Shown: one piece after another, positions 23,503 to 32,141 of the stretch | Numbering within the stretch: the stretch's first letter is position 1 | Layout of the letters: each line of letters starts with the position of its first letter | Assembly (NCBI GenBank): GCA_001898485.1 | Contig: MKTY01000001.1 | Location: forward strand, 1 to 41,695 | From: Sphingobacteriales bacterium 46-32 | GTDB taxonomy: Bacteria; Bacteroidota; Bacteroidia; Chitinophagales; Chitinophagaceae | DNA: 41,695 nt | Direction: 5' to 3' | Translations under genes and position numbers: made by a program | Notes under the pieces: generated by a model | Seen by the model: the letters and a program-made list of their open reading frames with translations, nothing else | What the model was told of the DNA's origin: nothing | Database searches by the model: none

Positions 23503-25203
23503 TTATTTGCCGCTACCGGATGTTTTAGGGGCTGAGCCTCCTGCCGATGGTTTCTGTTTTTGTCCCTGGGCAGAAAGCGCCTGAATATTTTTTTCAATGC
23601 TTTCGCGGCGGGCGGGGTCAGTAGTAGCTGATTTCATGAGCTTAAGATACTCAACAGCCTTATCTGTTTCGCCTTTATCGTTGTAATACATCGCCAGCGG
23701 ATACGTAGCCAGGCTTATCTGAGATGCATATTTTACTGTATCGCCTTTAACAAACTCAAGCAGACTCAATGCATCTGGTACCGCAATACTGTCTCTTTTA
23801 ACGGTATCGATCACCAGTGAGTTACGCAATTTCCACTCCCATCCATAAATCTGGTCGGGGAATTTTTCGGCTATGGTAGAGAATATTTCGCGGGAGCGGG
23901 CATATTGCTCTGCACGGTAATTGGCCAGACCTGCACCGAAATAATCATTGATTGTAAGGTTGGGCTTTGTTTGCAACAGCAGCTCCTGCAACTCTTTCTC
24001 GTTGGCAAACTGCTTATTCTTATTAAAGAATACAATACCTTTTTTGAGCAGGTCGATCTTATTTTCCAGCACGGTATCTGCCTTTACACCTTCCACATAA
24101 CTCTGCATTACCACATCGCCCTGGCCGGGGATACCAGTATAGATATCTGCTTTCAGTTTGTAGTCGTTGGCAATAACCTCATCTGGTTTTGCTTTGGCAA
24201 AATACTCGTCAATATAAGGACGGGCTGCTGCGGTATCTTTCTTCTGCAGGTAAGCATCGGCGAGCAACTTGTATACTTTGGCCTTGGTTTCGTTGCCGGC
24301 TTTGGCTATAATTTCCTTTGCACCTGCAATAGCCGCATCAAAGTCTTTCTTAACCCATAATGTCTGCACTTTCAGGAAGTCATTGGCCGGATCGGGATCA
24401 GAATTCTCGATAAACTTCTGGGCATAATGCTCAGCATTGTTGTAATCCTGGCGCAGGAGTTTGAAGTAATACAACTGATAGTATGCCGGAGCGAATTTGG
24501 GATCTTTCTCTACAGCCTGCTCAAGATATTGCTGAAACAGATCCCAGCTGCGCTGGCTGCTAAACAGCATGGCGATGCGATAATAAGGAACGGGAAATTT
24601 AGGATTGGCATCAATTGCTTTCTGATAGTTCTGGAAAGCTACACCACCTGCTTCACCGGGTTTGGCCTTACGATAGGCATTGCCCAGGTTGAGGAATATT
24701 TCAGCATTCTTGGGATCGCGCTGAGCGGCGGCTTCGAGTTTCTCGATTGCATAATTGATATCGCCTTTTTTCTCTTTATCATTATATACACTGGTAATAG
24801 CACGGCCTACTGCGTTGAGAATAGCAGGATCGTCACCTTTTTTGCCGCGTGTCATTGCAAGAGCCGCTTCAAAACGCTGACGGGCTTCGCTGGGCTTGTT
24901 TTGGATCAACTCTACCTGGCCCATACCTACCAGCACCAATGGGGCATTGGCACTGGCGAGCAGTGCTTTTTCATATACGCCTTTGGCTCCTGCCACGTCA
25001 TCCATTTCAAGATAAGTTTGTCCCAACCAGTAAATTGCGTCCAGATTGTTGGGATTACCGGCCAGCAATTTCTCAAAAGTGGCCTTTGCGCTCTTATAGC
25101 GCTCTGCATATAGATCATTCACTCCATCCTGGAGGGATTGAGCCTTCAGACTACCGACCATCAACAGAGTCGCAACCAGGAAGGAAACAGAAACTTTCTT
25201 CAT
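23503..25203 (-). CDS. Periplasmic tetratricopeptide repeat protein
   Basis: The 566-residue protein starts with a signal peptide (KKVSVSFLVATLLMVGSLKA, cleavage before QSLQDG) and is then almost all helical TPR units, for example LDAIYWLGQTYLEMDDVAGA, PKNAEIFLNLGNAYRKA and PKFPVPYYRIAMLFSSQR. It ends in a disordered Ser/Gly/Lys tail. TPR proteins act as scaffolds; no catalytic motif is seen. The ATG at 25201-25203 is preferred to an in-frame GTG four codons upstream. It is the last gene of a leftward unit (tonB, small membrane protein, PstS-like lipoprotein, TPR) seen in many Bacteroidota. I infer a role in the same envelope or phosphate-linked process. A strong terminator follows. Confidence 0.88.
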   Translation of the reverse strand: MKKVSVSFLVATLLMVGSLKAQSLQDGVNDLYAERYKSAKATFEKLLAGNPNNLDAIYWLGQTYLEMDDVAGAKGVYEKALLASANAPLVLVGMGQVELIQNKPSEARQRFEAALAMTRGKKGDDPAILNAVGRAITSVYNDKEKKGDINYAIEKLEAAAQRDPKNAEIFLNLGNAYRKAKPGEAGGVAFQNYQKAIDANPKFPVPYYRIAMLFSSQRSWDLFQQYLEQAVEKDPKFAPAYYQLYYFKLLRQDYNNAEHYAQKFIENSDPDPANDFLKVQTLWVKKDFDAAIAGAKEIIAKAGNETKAKVYKLLADAYLQKKDTAAARPYIDEYFAKAKPDEVIANDYKLKADIYTGIPGQGDVVMQSYVEGVKADTVLENKIDLLKKGIVFFNKNKQFANEKELQELLLQTKPNLTINDYFGAGLANYRAEQYARSREIFSTIAEKFPDQIYGWEWKLRNSLVIDTVKRDSIAVPDALSLLEFVKGDTVKYASQISLATYPLAMYYNDKGETDKAVEYLKLMKSATTDPARRESIEKNIQALSAQGQKQKPSAGGSAPKTSGSGK

Positions 25204-25246
25204 TGTTAATTTCACATTTTAAGAGTTGTAAATATAACCACTTTGT

Positions 25247-26191
25247 TTATTCATTGAGCCTTATAGGGCGCAACGTATATTTTTTTTGTGTTGGCACCAG
25301 GTAAGCCCGCTTGAAAATCAGTTGTCCGATATGTCCCGACATGAATTGAGCAAAGCCATATCCCAGTCCTTTGTGTTTCTCTTTACGGATATATACCAAA
25401 TCGCGTACCATTGGGTATCTGTGCAGGTAAATATTATTTTGTACCGGCAGCACATATCCCCCTGGTACATCCGTGCTCTCCAACTGAGCTATTTTAACCT
25501 TTTTCAAAAAGCCAACCTGTGCCGTATCTTCTTTATTTCCAATCCAGCTTACTCCGATAAATCCTACCGTACCCGGATTTTTGGCTACAAAATCAACTAC
25601 CGCTTCGCTGCTCCGGGCTGCCATTGCCCTGCTGGTGATGGTATCTCCATGCAATACTGAATCGATGATAAAACGTACCGTACTGGTTGCTTTTACTCCG
25701 TCAAAAACCGGGATTAAATTTTTCTTAAATTTCCCCTGAAGGATTTGCCGGATTTCAGCCATGGTAAAAATGGAGTCCTGAGCAGCCGGGTTCACAATAA
25801 CGGCAATCGCATCGCGGGCAACCACCATACTCTGTGGTGCCAGTTTGAGCGAGTCGACAATATAGTTCTCCTCGGGCGGCAACAGGCCTCTGGTGGCTAT
25901 TACCATACGAATACTATCCACCAGCAGATCTGTCAGGCATTCTGCTTCCGGTTTGTACAGTACTTTTATTTCGGTTCCGGAATTATTGGACTCATACACT
26001 TTCACCAACTCATCCACGATGGGTTTAAACGATTCATCGGCACTCACATAAATGCGTCCACGCTCTGGAGTATCAGGCATAGCATCTTCACGCGCCTGAT
26101 CAGACTGGCAGGCATACAGCGTAAGTAGCAATATAAAAACAAAGATCCCGCCAGATATGCCTTTGTTTACAGAGCCTAACCCCCTTTTCAT
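25247..26191 (-). CDS. PstS-like substrate-binding lipoprotein
   Basis: The 314-residue protein has a lipobox LYAC with the modified cysteine at C28, then a periplasmic type-2 binding-protein fold of the PstS-like family: IYVSADESFKPIVDELVKVY near 46-66, the TMAEIRQILQGK hinge region and a VGFIGVSWIG segment. Such proteins bind phosphate or related oxyanions. No PstC/PstA/PstB transporter genes are adjacent, so it may serve as a sensor or deliver to a distant transporter. It overlaps the preceding small gene by 4 bases (ATGA), a sign of translational coupling, and lies 43 bases before the TPR gene. Confidence 0.82.
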   Translation of the reverse strand: MKRGLGSVNKGISGGIFVFILLLTLYACQSDQAREDAMPDTPERGRIYVSADESFKPIVDELVKVYESNNSGTEIKVLYKPEAECLTDLLVDSIRMVIATRGLLPPEENYIVDSLKLAPQSMVVARDAIAVIVNPAAQDSIFTMAEIRQILQGKFKKNLIPVFDGVKATSTVRFIIDSVLHGDTITSRAMAARSSEAVVDFVAKNPGTVGFIGVSWIGNKEDTAQVGFLKKVKIAQLESTDVPGGYVLPVQNNIYLHRYPMVRDLVYIRKEKHKGLGYGFAQFMSGHIGQLIFKRAYLVPTQKKYTLRPIRLNE

Positions 26192-26451
26192 TTAAAATAA
26201 TTTTTCCTGTACCCGCGATAGCACCGCCAGGCACCATACAGGATACAAACAGCGCCAAACAGCTTATCGGTATAACTGGGCGGGTATGTTTCATTAAATT
26301 CCAGTTTGAGCCTGTCACGGATAATCAGGAATACACCTGCCGTAATAATGGCTATCCCTAACCCATAATCCAGTAACGAACGCATGGTAGCGATCTGTTT
26401 TCGTTTCTTCCGTTCGTATTCTTCTATTTCATTCATCGTACTAATCATCAT
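26188..26451 (-). CDS. Small two-helix membrane protein
   Basis: The 87-residue product has a charged N-terminus (EIEEYERKKRKQ), one membrane helix (about 27-46, GLGIAIITAGVFLII) and a second weaker one (about 63-78). I do not recognise a family. Start is ATG at 26449-26451, but in-frame ATG codons also lie at 26446-26448 and 26434-26436. It is translationally coupled to the PstS-like gene by a 4-base overlap and follows tonB by 26 bases. Its conserved position in such units suggests a role with TonB or the lipoprotein, which is inference. Confidence 0.75.
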   Translation of the reverse strand: MMISTMNEIEEYERKKRKQIATMRSLLDYGLGIAIITAGVFLIIRDRLKLEFNETYPPSYTDKLFGAVCILYGAWRCYRGYRKNYFK

Positions 26452-26477
26452 TTCAGGACGGGCAAATTATTGATTTT

Positions 26478-27296
26478 TTATTGTTCTACCCCCACAAATG
26501 TTACTGGCAGCACATAACTTCTTGATACGGGTACGCCGTTTTGTATGGCAGGCTTCCACCTGGGCATTTTTTTACACACCCTGATCACCTCTCTGTCAAA
26601 GACGTTGCCCCCGGTTTCCGTAATTTCTACCAGCGACACCACGCCCTGTGCATCTACCATGAAGCGGGCCCGCACCATTTTCTTCTCTCCTGCCTCCAGC
26701 TGATCGGGAATGATCAGGTATTTCTGTAAAAAACGGACAAGGGCTGACTGACCACCGGGAAACTCCGGCTCCTGCTGATCGGGCACAAAGGGCTTTTCTA
26801 CAGGCACTGCGGCAGCAACCTGCCCTTCACCACCCGGAACTCCATTCATAATCGGTTGCCCATTTAGCGACTCACCGGCATTATTAAAATTACCAGGTTG
26901 CTTATCTGTCAGATCCTCCACTGCAGGAATGATATGATCGGCAATATGATCGGGCACGAGTTTGATGGTATTATATTTTATCTGTGCCGGTACTGCAGCA
27001 CGTTGCGATCTGGGCGGAGTTGACACTGGTGGCGGAGCCGGTGGCTTAGGCTGTACAATTCCCGGATCAATAATTACCGTCACGGTATCTTTTTTTCGAG
27101 GAACAGGGGGTGTGTCTGAAGGTTCATACAACAATGCAGCTATTACAAAAAATCCAGCTACAGACAATGCGGCTCCCAGCGATAACCATAAACGATTTGC
27201 ATAGTTTACCCGGAGTGCATACGCTCCATAAGCCTTATTGCGGTTGGCAAATAAGATATCTAAAAAAGATGGCGGAATGGTGTTGGAAGGCATCAT
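26478..27296 (-). CDS. tonB: Energy transducer TonB (third paralogue)
   Basis: A 272-residue TonB-family protein with the motif FANRNKAYGAYALRVNYANR at 15-34, one membrane anchor (about 35-55), a proline-rich spacer with RKKDTVTVIIDPG and PKPPAPPPV, and a C-terminal TonB domain beginning at EFPGGQ. It is more diverged from the two exb-linked TonB proteins than they are from each other. No exbB/exbD is adjacent, so it probably shares the distant ExbB/ExbD motor. It heads the unit tonB - membrane protein - PstS-like - TPR. Tandem ATG codons at 27291-27296 leave the start ambiguous by one residue. Confidence 0.9.
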   Translation of the reverse strand: MMPSNTIPPSFLDILFANRNKAYGAYALRVNYANRLWLSLGAALSVAGFFVIAALLYEPSDTPPVPRKKDTVTVIIDPGIVQPKPPAPPPVSTPPRSQRAAVPAQIKYNTIKLVPDHIADHIIPAVEDLTDKQPGNFNNAGESLNGQPIMNGVPGGEGQVAAAVPVEKPFVPDQQEPEFPGGQSALVRFLQKYLIIPDQLEAGEKKMVRARFMVDAQGVVSLVEITETGGNVFDREVIRVCKKMPRWKPAIQNGVPVSRSYVLPVTFVGVEQ

Positions 27297-27396
27297 GGCA
27301 ATACTTTAGAAATGAGATAGCATTCTTTCCAAAATCCATAAGTTATTTACAGCAATAGGGGTAGTAGCTCAGGAAGAGATGCCTTCAGATAGTGAC

Positions 27397-27706
27397 CTGC
27401 GGGAAATCTTGCCCGCGGATTATGCCGAAGAATGCAGATCATACGCTCGCCACAGGGAAAAGACTGATTGATTCAACTAACAACCTTTAAGCCAGGCAGC
27501 GGACATAATAAAGAGACCATCTGCGCCTATCTGCGCATTCTGCGGGAAATCTTGCCTGCGGATTATGCCGAAGAATGCAGATCATATGCTCGCCACAGGG
27601 AAAAGGCTGATTGATTCAACTAGCAACCTTTAAGCCAGGCAGCGGACATAATAAAGAGACCATCTGCGCCTATCTGCGCATTCTGCGGGAAATCTTGCCT
27701 GCGGAT
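27397..27706. repeat. Direct repeat of 143 bp, 2.2 copies
   Basis: The word CTGCGGGAAATCTTGCC recurs at 27397, 27540 and 27683, exactly 143 bases apart. The two full units differ at only a few positions; the third stops after about 24 bases. Each unit contains TCTGCGCCTATCTGCGCATT and a short GCGGG/CCCGC palindrome (complete in the first copy only). There is no open frame with protein features and no transposase. Related words occur at 3794-3933. Confidence 0.93.
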
Positions 27707-27779
27707 AAAAGTTTTGCTAATAACAGCACAAAATGCTGCCATCTGAACAGAGCCACTTCCGGCAACTGCGCGGCTTGAT

Positions 27780-27787
27780 TATATTTG
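27780..27787 (+). promoter_or_regulatory. Bacteroidota -7 box (TATATTTG) of the phosphatase-hisS unit
   Basis: TATATTTG ends 5 bases before the ATG at 27793, so transcription should start at or next to the start codon. Confidence 0.55.
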
Positions 27788-27792
27788 CAGTT

Positions 27793-28284
27793 ATGAAGAT
27801 CCTGATGGTTTGTTTGGGCAATATTTGCCGTAGCCCCCTTGCAGAAGGCATTTTACAGCAGAAAGCTGCCGAAGCAGGCCTTGACTGGAAAATTGAGAGT
27901 GCCGGCACCAATGGCTACCATGTGGGCGAGGCGCCACATCGCCTATCGCAAAAAGTAGCCCTGCTCAACGGTATCGACATCAGTACCCAACGCGCCAGGC
28001 GCTTTGTAGCTGCTGATTTTGAGCAGTTTGATAAAATTTATGCCCTGGCTGGCGATGTTTTGTCCGAAATGCGTTCCATTGCCGGTACCCGCTTCGACAG
28101 CAGCCGCGCCGACCTGCTGATGAATGAGCTTACACCCGGCGCTAATCAGGATGTACCCGATCCCTGGTATGGACCAGAACCCGGCTACCATGAAGTATTT
28201 GCCATGATCAGCGAGGCCTGCGACCAGATCATTGCCCGCTATGCTGCTCAGGCCAGCGAAACACTTAGCAGCAAAGCCATTTAA
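27793..28284 (+). CDS. Low-molecular-weight protein-tyrosine phosphatase
   Basis: The 163-residue cytoplasmic enzyme hydrolyses phosphotyrosine or a related phosphoprotein substrate. The P-loop is C7-LGNIC-R13-S14 and the general acid is D123 in DPWYG, so the active site is complete. The ATG at 27793 is chosen because it directly precedes KILMVCLGN and lies 5 bases after a TATATTTG box. A longer frame from 27733 would cross the promoter. A Ser/Ala-rich tail ends the protein. hisS follows after 36 bases on the same strand, so the two are probably cotranscribed. Whether the substrate is a protein or a small molecule cannot be told. Confidence 0.92.
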   Translation: MKILMVCLGNICRSPLAEGILQQKAAEAGLDWKIESAGTNGYHVGEAPHRLSQKVALLNGIDISTQRARRFVAADFEQFDKIYALAGDVLSEMRSIAGTRFDSSRADLLMNELTPGANQDVPDPWYGPEPGYHEVFAMISEACDQIIARYAAQASETLSSKAI

Positions 28285-28320
28285 ATAACTCATACTCCTA
28301 TCAACCCCTAATATTATTTC

Positions 28321-29694
28321 ATGGCAAAAGTTACCGTGAGTGTACCACAGGGTACACGTGATTTTGGACCCGAGGTGGTGCGCAAACGTTCCTATATTTT
28401 TTCAACCATCCGTTTGGTATTTGAACGCTACGGCTTTCAACCACTCGAAACGCCTGCAATGGAAAATCTGGAGACCCTTATGGGCAAGTATGGCGACGAA
28501 GGCGACAAACTCATTTTTAAAATACTCAACAACGGACTGGAACGTCCCGAAAAAAGAGAAAAGACCCTTGCTGCCTTTGAACAGGTACTTGCCGGCCGCA
28601 ACAACAAAGACATTACCGAGCGCGCACTCCGCTATGATCTCACCATTCCCTTTGCCCGCTATGTGGCTATGAACCACGCCCAACTCAGTTTCCCTTTCAA
28701 ACGGTACCAGATGCAACCCGTATGGCGGGCCGATAAACCTCAGAAAGGACGCTACCGGGAATTTTATCAGTGCGATGCCGATGTGGTAGGCAGTCAATCG
28801 CTGTTGAATGAGGTGGAGCTAACTGCTATTTATGCCCAGGTCTTCGAAGCCCTTGGTATACCCGTGAGCATCCGGATCAACAGCCGCAAATTGCTGGCTT
28901 CGCTGGCCAACCGCTGTGGCGGCCCCGAAAAACTTATTGATATAACGGTGGCCATCGACAAGCTGGACAAGATTGGGCTGGAAAAAGTGAAAGAGGAACT
29001 GGTACAAAAAGGCCTGACAGCCGATCAGATTGCCACTATTGAAGCTTATCTGCTCATCAGTGGCAGCAATGCCGAAAAGCTGCAGCAGTTGCGGACCATC
29101 TCCGGCGATGAAGCCACCGGCCTGGCCGGCATTGCCGAGCTGGAATATGTACTTGACTGGAGCGATGCCGACACGGCCTCCAAAGTGGAGATTGATCTGA
29201 CCCTGGCCCGCGGTCTTAATTATTATACAGGTATCATCTTTGAGGTAAAGGCGCTGGGTGTAAGTATGGGCAGTATTGGCGGTGGCGGTCGCTACGATGA
29301 TCTTACCGGCCTGTTTGGTGTAACCGGCATACCGGGTGTGGGCGTCTCATTTGGCATAGACCGTATTTACGATGTAATGGAAGAGCTGCAATTGTTTCCT
29401 GCAACGGTACATACCGGCACCGAAGTGCTTTTCTTTAACCTGGGCGAAGCGGAGTCAAAAAAGGCACTGGATCTGGCTCAGCGGCTGCGTCATAAAGGAA
29501 TCCGTTGCGAACTGTATCATGAAGTTGCTAAGTTTGACAAACAATTCAAATATGCTGAACGGAAACAGATTCCTTATATCGTGATTATAGGCAGCCAGGA
29601 ACTCGAAAATGGCTCCTGCAATGTAAAGGATATCCGCACAGGCGTACAACAAACGCTGTCATTTGACGAACTGTTGCTTTTTTCATTTTCCTGA
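28321..29694 (+). CDS. hisS: Histidine--tRNA ligase
   Basis: Class II aminoacyl-tRNA synthetase that charges tRNA-His in the cytoplasm. The 457-residue product has PQGTRDFGP near 9-17 (N-terminal family motif), a motif 2 region KGRYREFYQCDADV near 141-154, the histidine-specific loop RGLNYYTG near 297-304 and GGGGRYDDL near 321-329. A C-terminal anticodon-binding domain (about 360-457) follows. Length agrees with the Bacteroidota form. It starts at ATG 28321, 36 bases after the phosphatase gene. Confidence 0.96.
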   Translation: MAKVTVSVPQGTRDFGPEVVRKRSYIFSTIRLVFERYGFQPLETPAMENLETLMGKYGDEGDKLIFKILNNGLERPEKREKTLAAFEQVLAGRNNKDITERALRYDLTIPFARYVAMNHAQLSFPFKRYQMQPVWRADKPQKGRYREFYQCDADVVGSQSLLNEVELTAIYAQVFEALGIPVSIRINSRKLLASLANRCGGPEKLIDITVAIDKLDKIGLEKVKEELVQKGLTADQIATIEAYLLISGSNAEKLQQLRTISGDEATGLAGIAELEYVLDWSDADTASKVEIDLTLARGLNYYTGIIFEVKALGVSMGSIGGGGRYDDLTGLFGVTGIPGVGVSFGIDRIYDVMEELQLFPATVHTGTEVLFFNLGEAESKKALDLAQRLRHKGIRCELYHEVAKFDKQFKYAERKQIPYIVIIGSQELENGSCNVKDIRTGVQQTLSFDELLLFSFS

Positions 29695-29732
29695 TTTATT
29701 AAATAAACAAACAACAACCATAAACCTTCATC

Positions 29733-31433
29733 ATGAAACTACGATCACTGGTTCTGCTGGCTGCAGCCTCTCTGCTGCTGTTTACCGCCTGTAAGAACTC
29801 AAAATCGCCCGATCTGCTTGTACCCAAAGAAGCATTGATGGCCATCCATATCAACCTGGAATCACTTTCTTCCAAGCTCAGCTGGGATGAGGTGAGTAAA
29901 ACCAACTGGTTTCAGGATATTGCCAAAGAAGCGTCTACAGACAGTGTAGCGAAGCAACTGCTGGCCCAGCCTGCCCAATCAGGTGTGAATACCAGCAAAA
30001 GTCAGACATTTTTTATTGCCAGCTCCAAACCCCGTTCTTTCTATACTGGTTTTGAAGGATCGCTGAAAGATGCTGCCGCCTTTGAAAAATTTCTGCACCA
30101 GGTAGATAAAGAACAAAAAGCTTCTTTTACCAAAGAAGGCGATCTCAACCTTGCATCCAGCAATGAAGATGTTGTTATTGCCTGGAACAACAGCAAATTC
30201 CTTATGCTGGGAAATTTTGGCGCCGACAAATATGGCATTCCCGGTAATGATGGCATTTATAGCGGCGGCAATCCACTGACGGTTGATTCGCTGAAGCAGA
30301 TTGCAGTTAATCTCTTTAAACGTAAGGGAGATGCCTTACTCGGAAGCGACAAACGTTTTGCCGAGCTGGTTACAGACGGAGGCGACCTGCACTGGTGGGG
30401 CAATTACGTATCCACTATTTTCAATGAATACTCCGGCGGCATGCTTTCTATGATGAAGGTAAACCTGCTGGTAGAAAATACAGCTACTGCAGCCACTATC
30501 AGCTTCGATAATGGCAAAATAACTGCCCGCTCACGCCAGTATGTGGGCAAAGAAGTGACCAACCTGTTTAAAGAGTATGAGCCCAAACCTATCTCTGAGG
30601 CCACACTCAGCCGGCTGCCTGCCAGCGAAGTACTGGCTGCAGGTGCCTTCAGCTATAAACCCGAAGGCCTCAAAGCCCTGCTGCAGTTAATAGGTATGGA
30701 TGGTATGGTCAACGGATTCCTTGGCAGAGCCGGATATAGTGTAGACGAGTTTATAAAGGCCAATAAAGGAGAAATCCTTTTTGCAATAAGTGATTTTGAC
30801 CTCAAAAGAGACTCTACTGCTTATGAAGATTTTGACGGTAAAAAATCATACATCTACCGCAATGAACCCAAAATCAATTTCGTGGCCGGTACTTCAGTAA
30901 ACGATAAAGAAGCGTTTAATAAACTGATCGGCATCCTCCTGAAAGAAACAGATAAAATAGACCAGGCAAAACCCAACGTAAGTTACAAACTCGGAGACAG
31001 CTGGTTTGCCACTGGTACCAGCACGGGCGAGGTAGATGCCTTCCTGGCTGGAGGCTCAAAGCCTGCTTATGCATCTAAAATAGCCGGCCATCATGCCGGA
31101 TTCTATCTCAACTTCAATCGCCTTTTCAGCATTATGCAAACCATCAAGGAGTATGAAAAAGCCGATGCCGCTTCAGAAAGATGGCAGTCAGAAAAAGCCA
31201 TGCTCGATGCATCTGCCTCTTTCTGGGATGAGGTAGTTGCCAATGGTGATGTGAAAAACGGTGTGCTGACCAGCTATGCGGAGGTTGTTTTAAAAGACAA
31301 AAACACCAATAGCCTGGTACAGCTCAACAAATACCTCGACAAAATGTACACATTGCGTCCCAAAGAAAAAGCCTGGGATATGAGCGATGCAGAACTGACA
31401 CCCATGCCTGCACCGGTTGACTCCGCCCGGTAA
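29733..31433 (+). CDS. DUF4836 family lipoprotein
   Basis: The 566-residue protein has a lipoprotein signal peptide with the lipobox LFTAC and modified C20. The rest matches the pattern I know from DUF4836, a Bacteroidota family of unknown function: LLVPKEALMAIHINLESL near 29-46 and a W-rich middle. It is likely anchored in the envelope. No enzyme motif is seen. It starts at ATG 29733, 38 bases after hisS, and is followed by a good terminator, so it may end the phosphatase-hisS unit or have its own promoter. Confidence 0.8.
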   Translation: MKLRSLVLLAAASLLLFTACKNSKSPDLLVPKEALMAIHINLESLSSKLSWDEVSKTNWFQDIAKEASTDSVAKQLLAQPAQSGVNTSKSQTFFIASSKPRSFYTGFEGSLKDAAAFEKFLHQVDKEQKASFTKEGDLNLASSNEDVVIAWNNSKFLMLGNFGADKYGIPGNDGIYSGGNPLTVDSLKQIAVNLFKRKGDALLGSDKRFAELVTDGGDLHWWGNYVSTIFNEYSGGMLSMMKVNLLVENTATAATISFDNGKITARSRQYVGKEVTNLFKEYEPKPISEATLSRLPASEVLAAGAFSYKPEGLKALLQLIGMDGMVNGFLGRAGYSVDEFIKANKGEILFAISDFDLKRDSTAYEDFDGKKSYIYRNEPKINFVAGTSVNDKEAFNKLIGILLKETDKIDQAKPNVSYKLGDSWFATGTSTGEVDAFLAGGSKPAYASKIAGHHAGFYLNFNRLFSIMQTIKEYEKADAASERWQSEKAMLDASASFWDEVVANGDVKNGVLTSYAEVVLKDKNTNSLVQLNKYLDKMYTLRPKEKAWDMSDAELTPMPAPVDSAR

Positions 31434-31451
31434 TCACTGAAATAATTACAC

Positions 31452-31478
31452 AAAGCCGTAGTTTGCTACGGCTTTTTT
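31452..31478 (+). terminator. Intrinsic terminator after the DUF4836 gene
   Basis: AAGCCGTAG and CTACGGCTT form a perfect 9-bp stem with a TTTG loop, followed by further T residues. It begins 18 bases after the stop codon. Confidence 0.93.
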
Positions 31479-31488
31479 ATTTTTATCT

Positions 31489-32130
31489 ATGCAATTGTCT
31501 ATCCGCTCCTTGCTGCCCACCTACTTTGAGCAGTCCCGTACAGCAGATTCTGAAATATGGGGTAAAGACCTCGTGTTTTCTCCCGGGCAGCTGGTGAAAA
31601 TAGTAGCACCATCGGGCACCGGCAAATCATCGCTGATCAATTTCCTGTATGGCATGCGCAATGATTACAACGGGCAGATACAATATGACGGACAGGAACT
31701 ACGTGCACTGAGTCTTGAAAAACTTGCATTGCTGCGCCAGTCTGCGATCAGCGTGGTATTTCAGGATCTGCGTTTGTTTCCCGAGCAAACCGTACGGCAA
31801 AACCTGGAAATAAAACGCCAGCTGCAGCCTTATCATCCTGCTGAAAAAATCGAAGAGATGGCTGCACGGCTTGGCATTGCCTCACGGCTTGATACACTTG
31901 CGGGCCGCTGCTCATACGGTGAGCAGCAACGTACGGCTATTATCCGCGCGCTGCTGCAGCCTTTTAACCTCTTGTTGCTGGATGAACCATTCAGTCATCT
32001 CGACAACAAGAATACCAGCAAGGCTATTGAACTGATCCTCGAAGAAGCCGCCAGCCGTAAGGCCTGTGTATTGCTGGCCGACCTGGAGCGCATCGATATT
32101 TATCCGTTTACCCAATTGTACCATCTTTAA
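31489..32130 (+). CDS. ABC transporter ATP-binding protein with atypical motifs
   Basis: The 213-residue protein has an ABC ATPase fold: Walker A APSGTGKS at 40-47 (A replaces the first glycine), Q-loop Q92, signature CSYGEQQR at 141-148 in place of LSGGQQR, Walker B LLLLDEP at 161-167 with catalytic E166, and D-loop SHLD at 169-172. The H-loop histidine is absent: the segment after the last strand reads VLLADLERI. It is followed after 11 bases by its permease and belongs near the LolD/FtsE branch by length and layout. The lack of the switch histidine suggests slow or regulated hydrolysis. It starts 55 bases after the previous gene, just past that gene's terminator. The substrate is unknown. 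Confidence 0.85.
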   Translation: MQLSIRSLLPTYFEQSRTADSEIWGKDLVFSPGQLVKIVAPSGTGKSSLINFLYGMRNDYNGQIQYDGQELRALSLEKLALLRQSAISVVFQDLRLFPEQTVRQNLEIKRQLQPYHPAEKIEEMAARLGIASRLDTLAGRCSYGEQQRTAIIRALLQPFNLLLLDEPFSHLDNKNTSKAIELILEEAASRKACVLLADLERIDIYPFTQLYHL

Positions 32131-32141
32131 CCCGTTTCACT

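Larger units (their letters stand above)
27297..27792. other. 496-bp gap between divergent tonB and phosphatase genes
   Basis: No gene is seen. The gap carries the 143-bp repeats (27397-27706), the promoter of the phosphatase gene and presumably a tonB promoter near 27297-27390. Confidence 0.8.

Noticed and set aside
27397-27706. Insertion sequence
   Set aside because: There is no transposase frame, no terminal inverted repeats and no target duplication.
27733-27792. Longer N-terminus for the phosphatase
   Set aside because: The extra 20 codons cross the TATATTTG promoter box, and the family starts at MKILMVCLGN.
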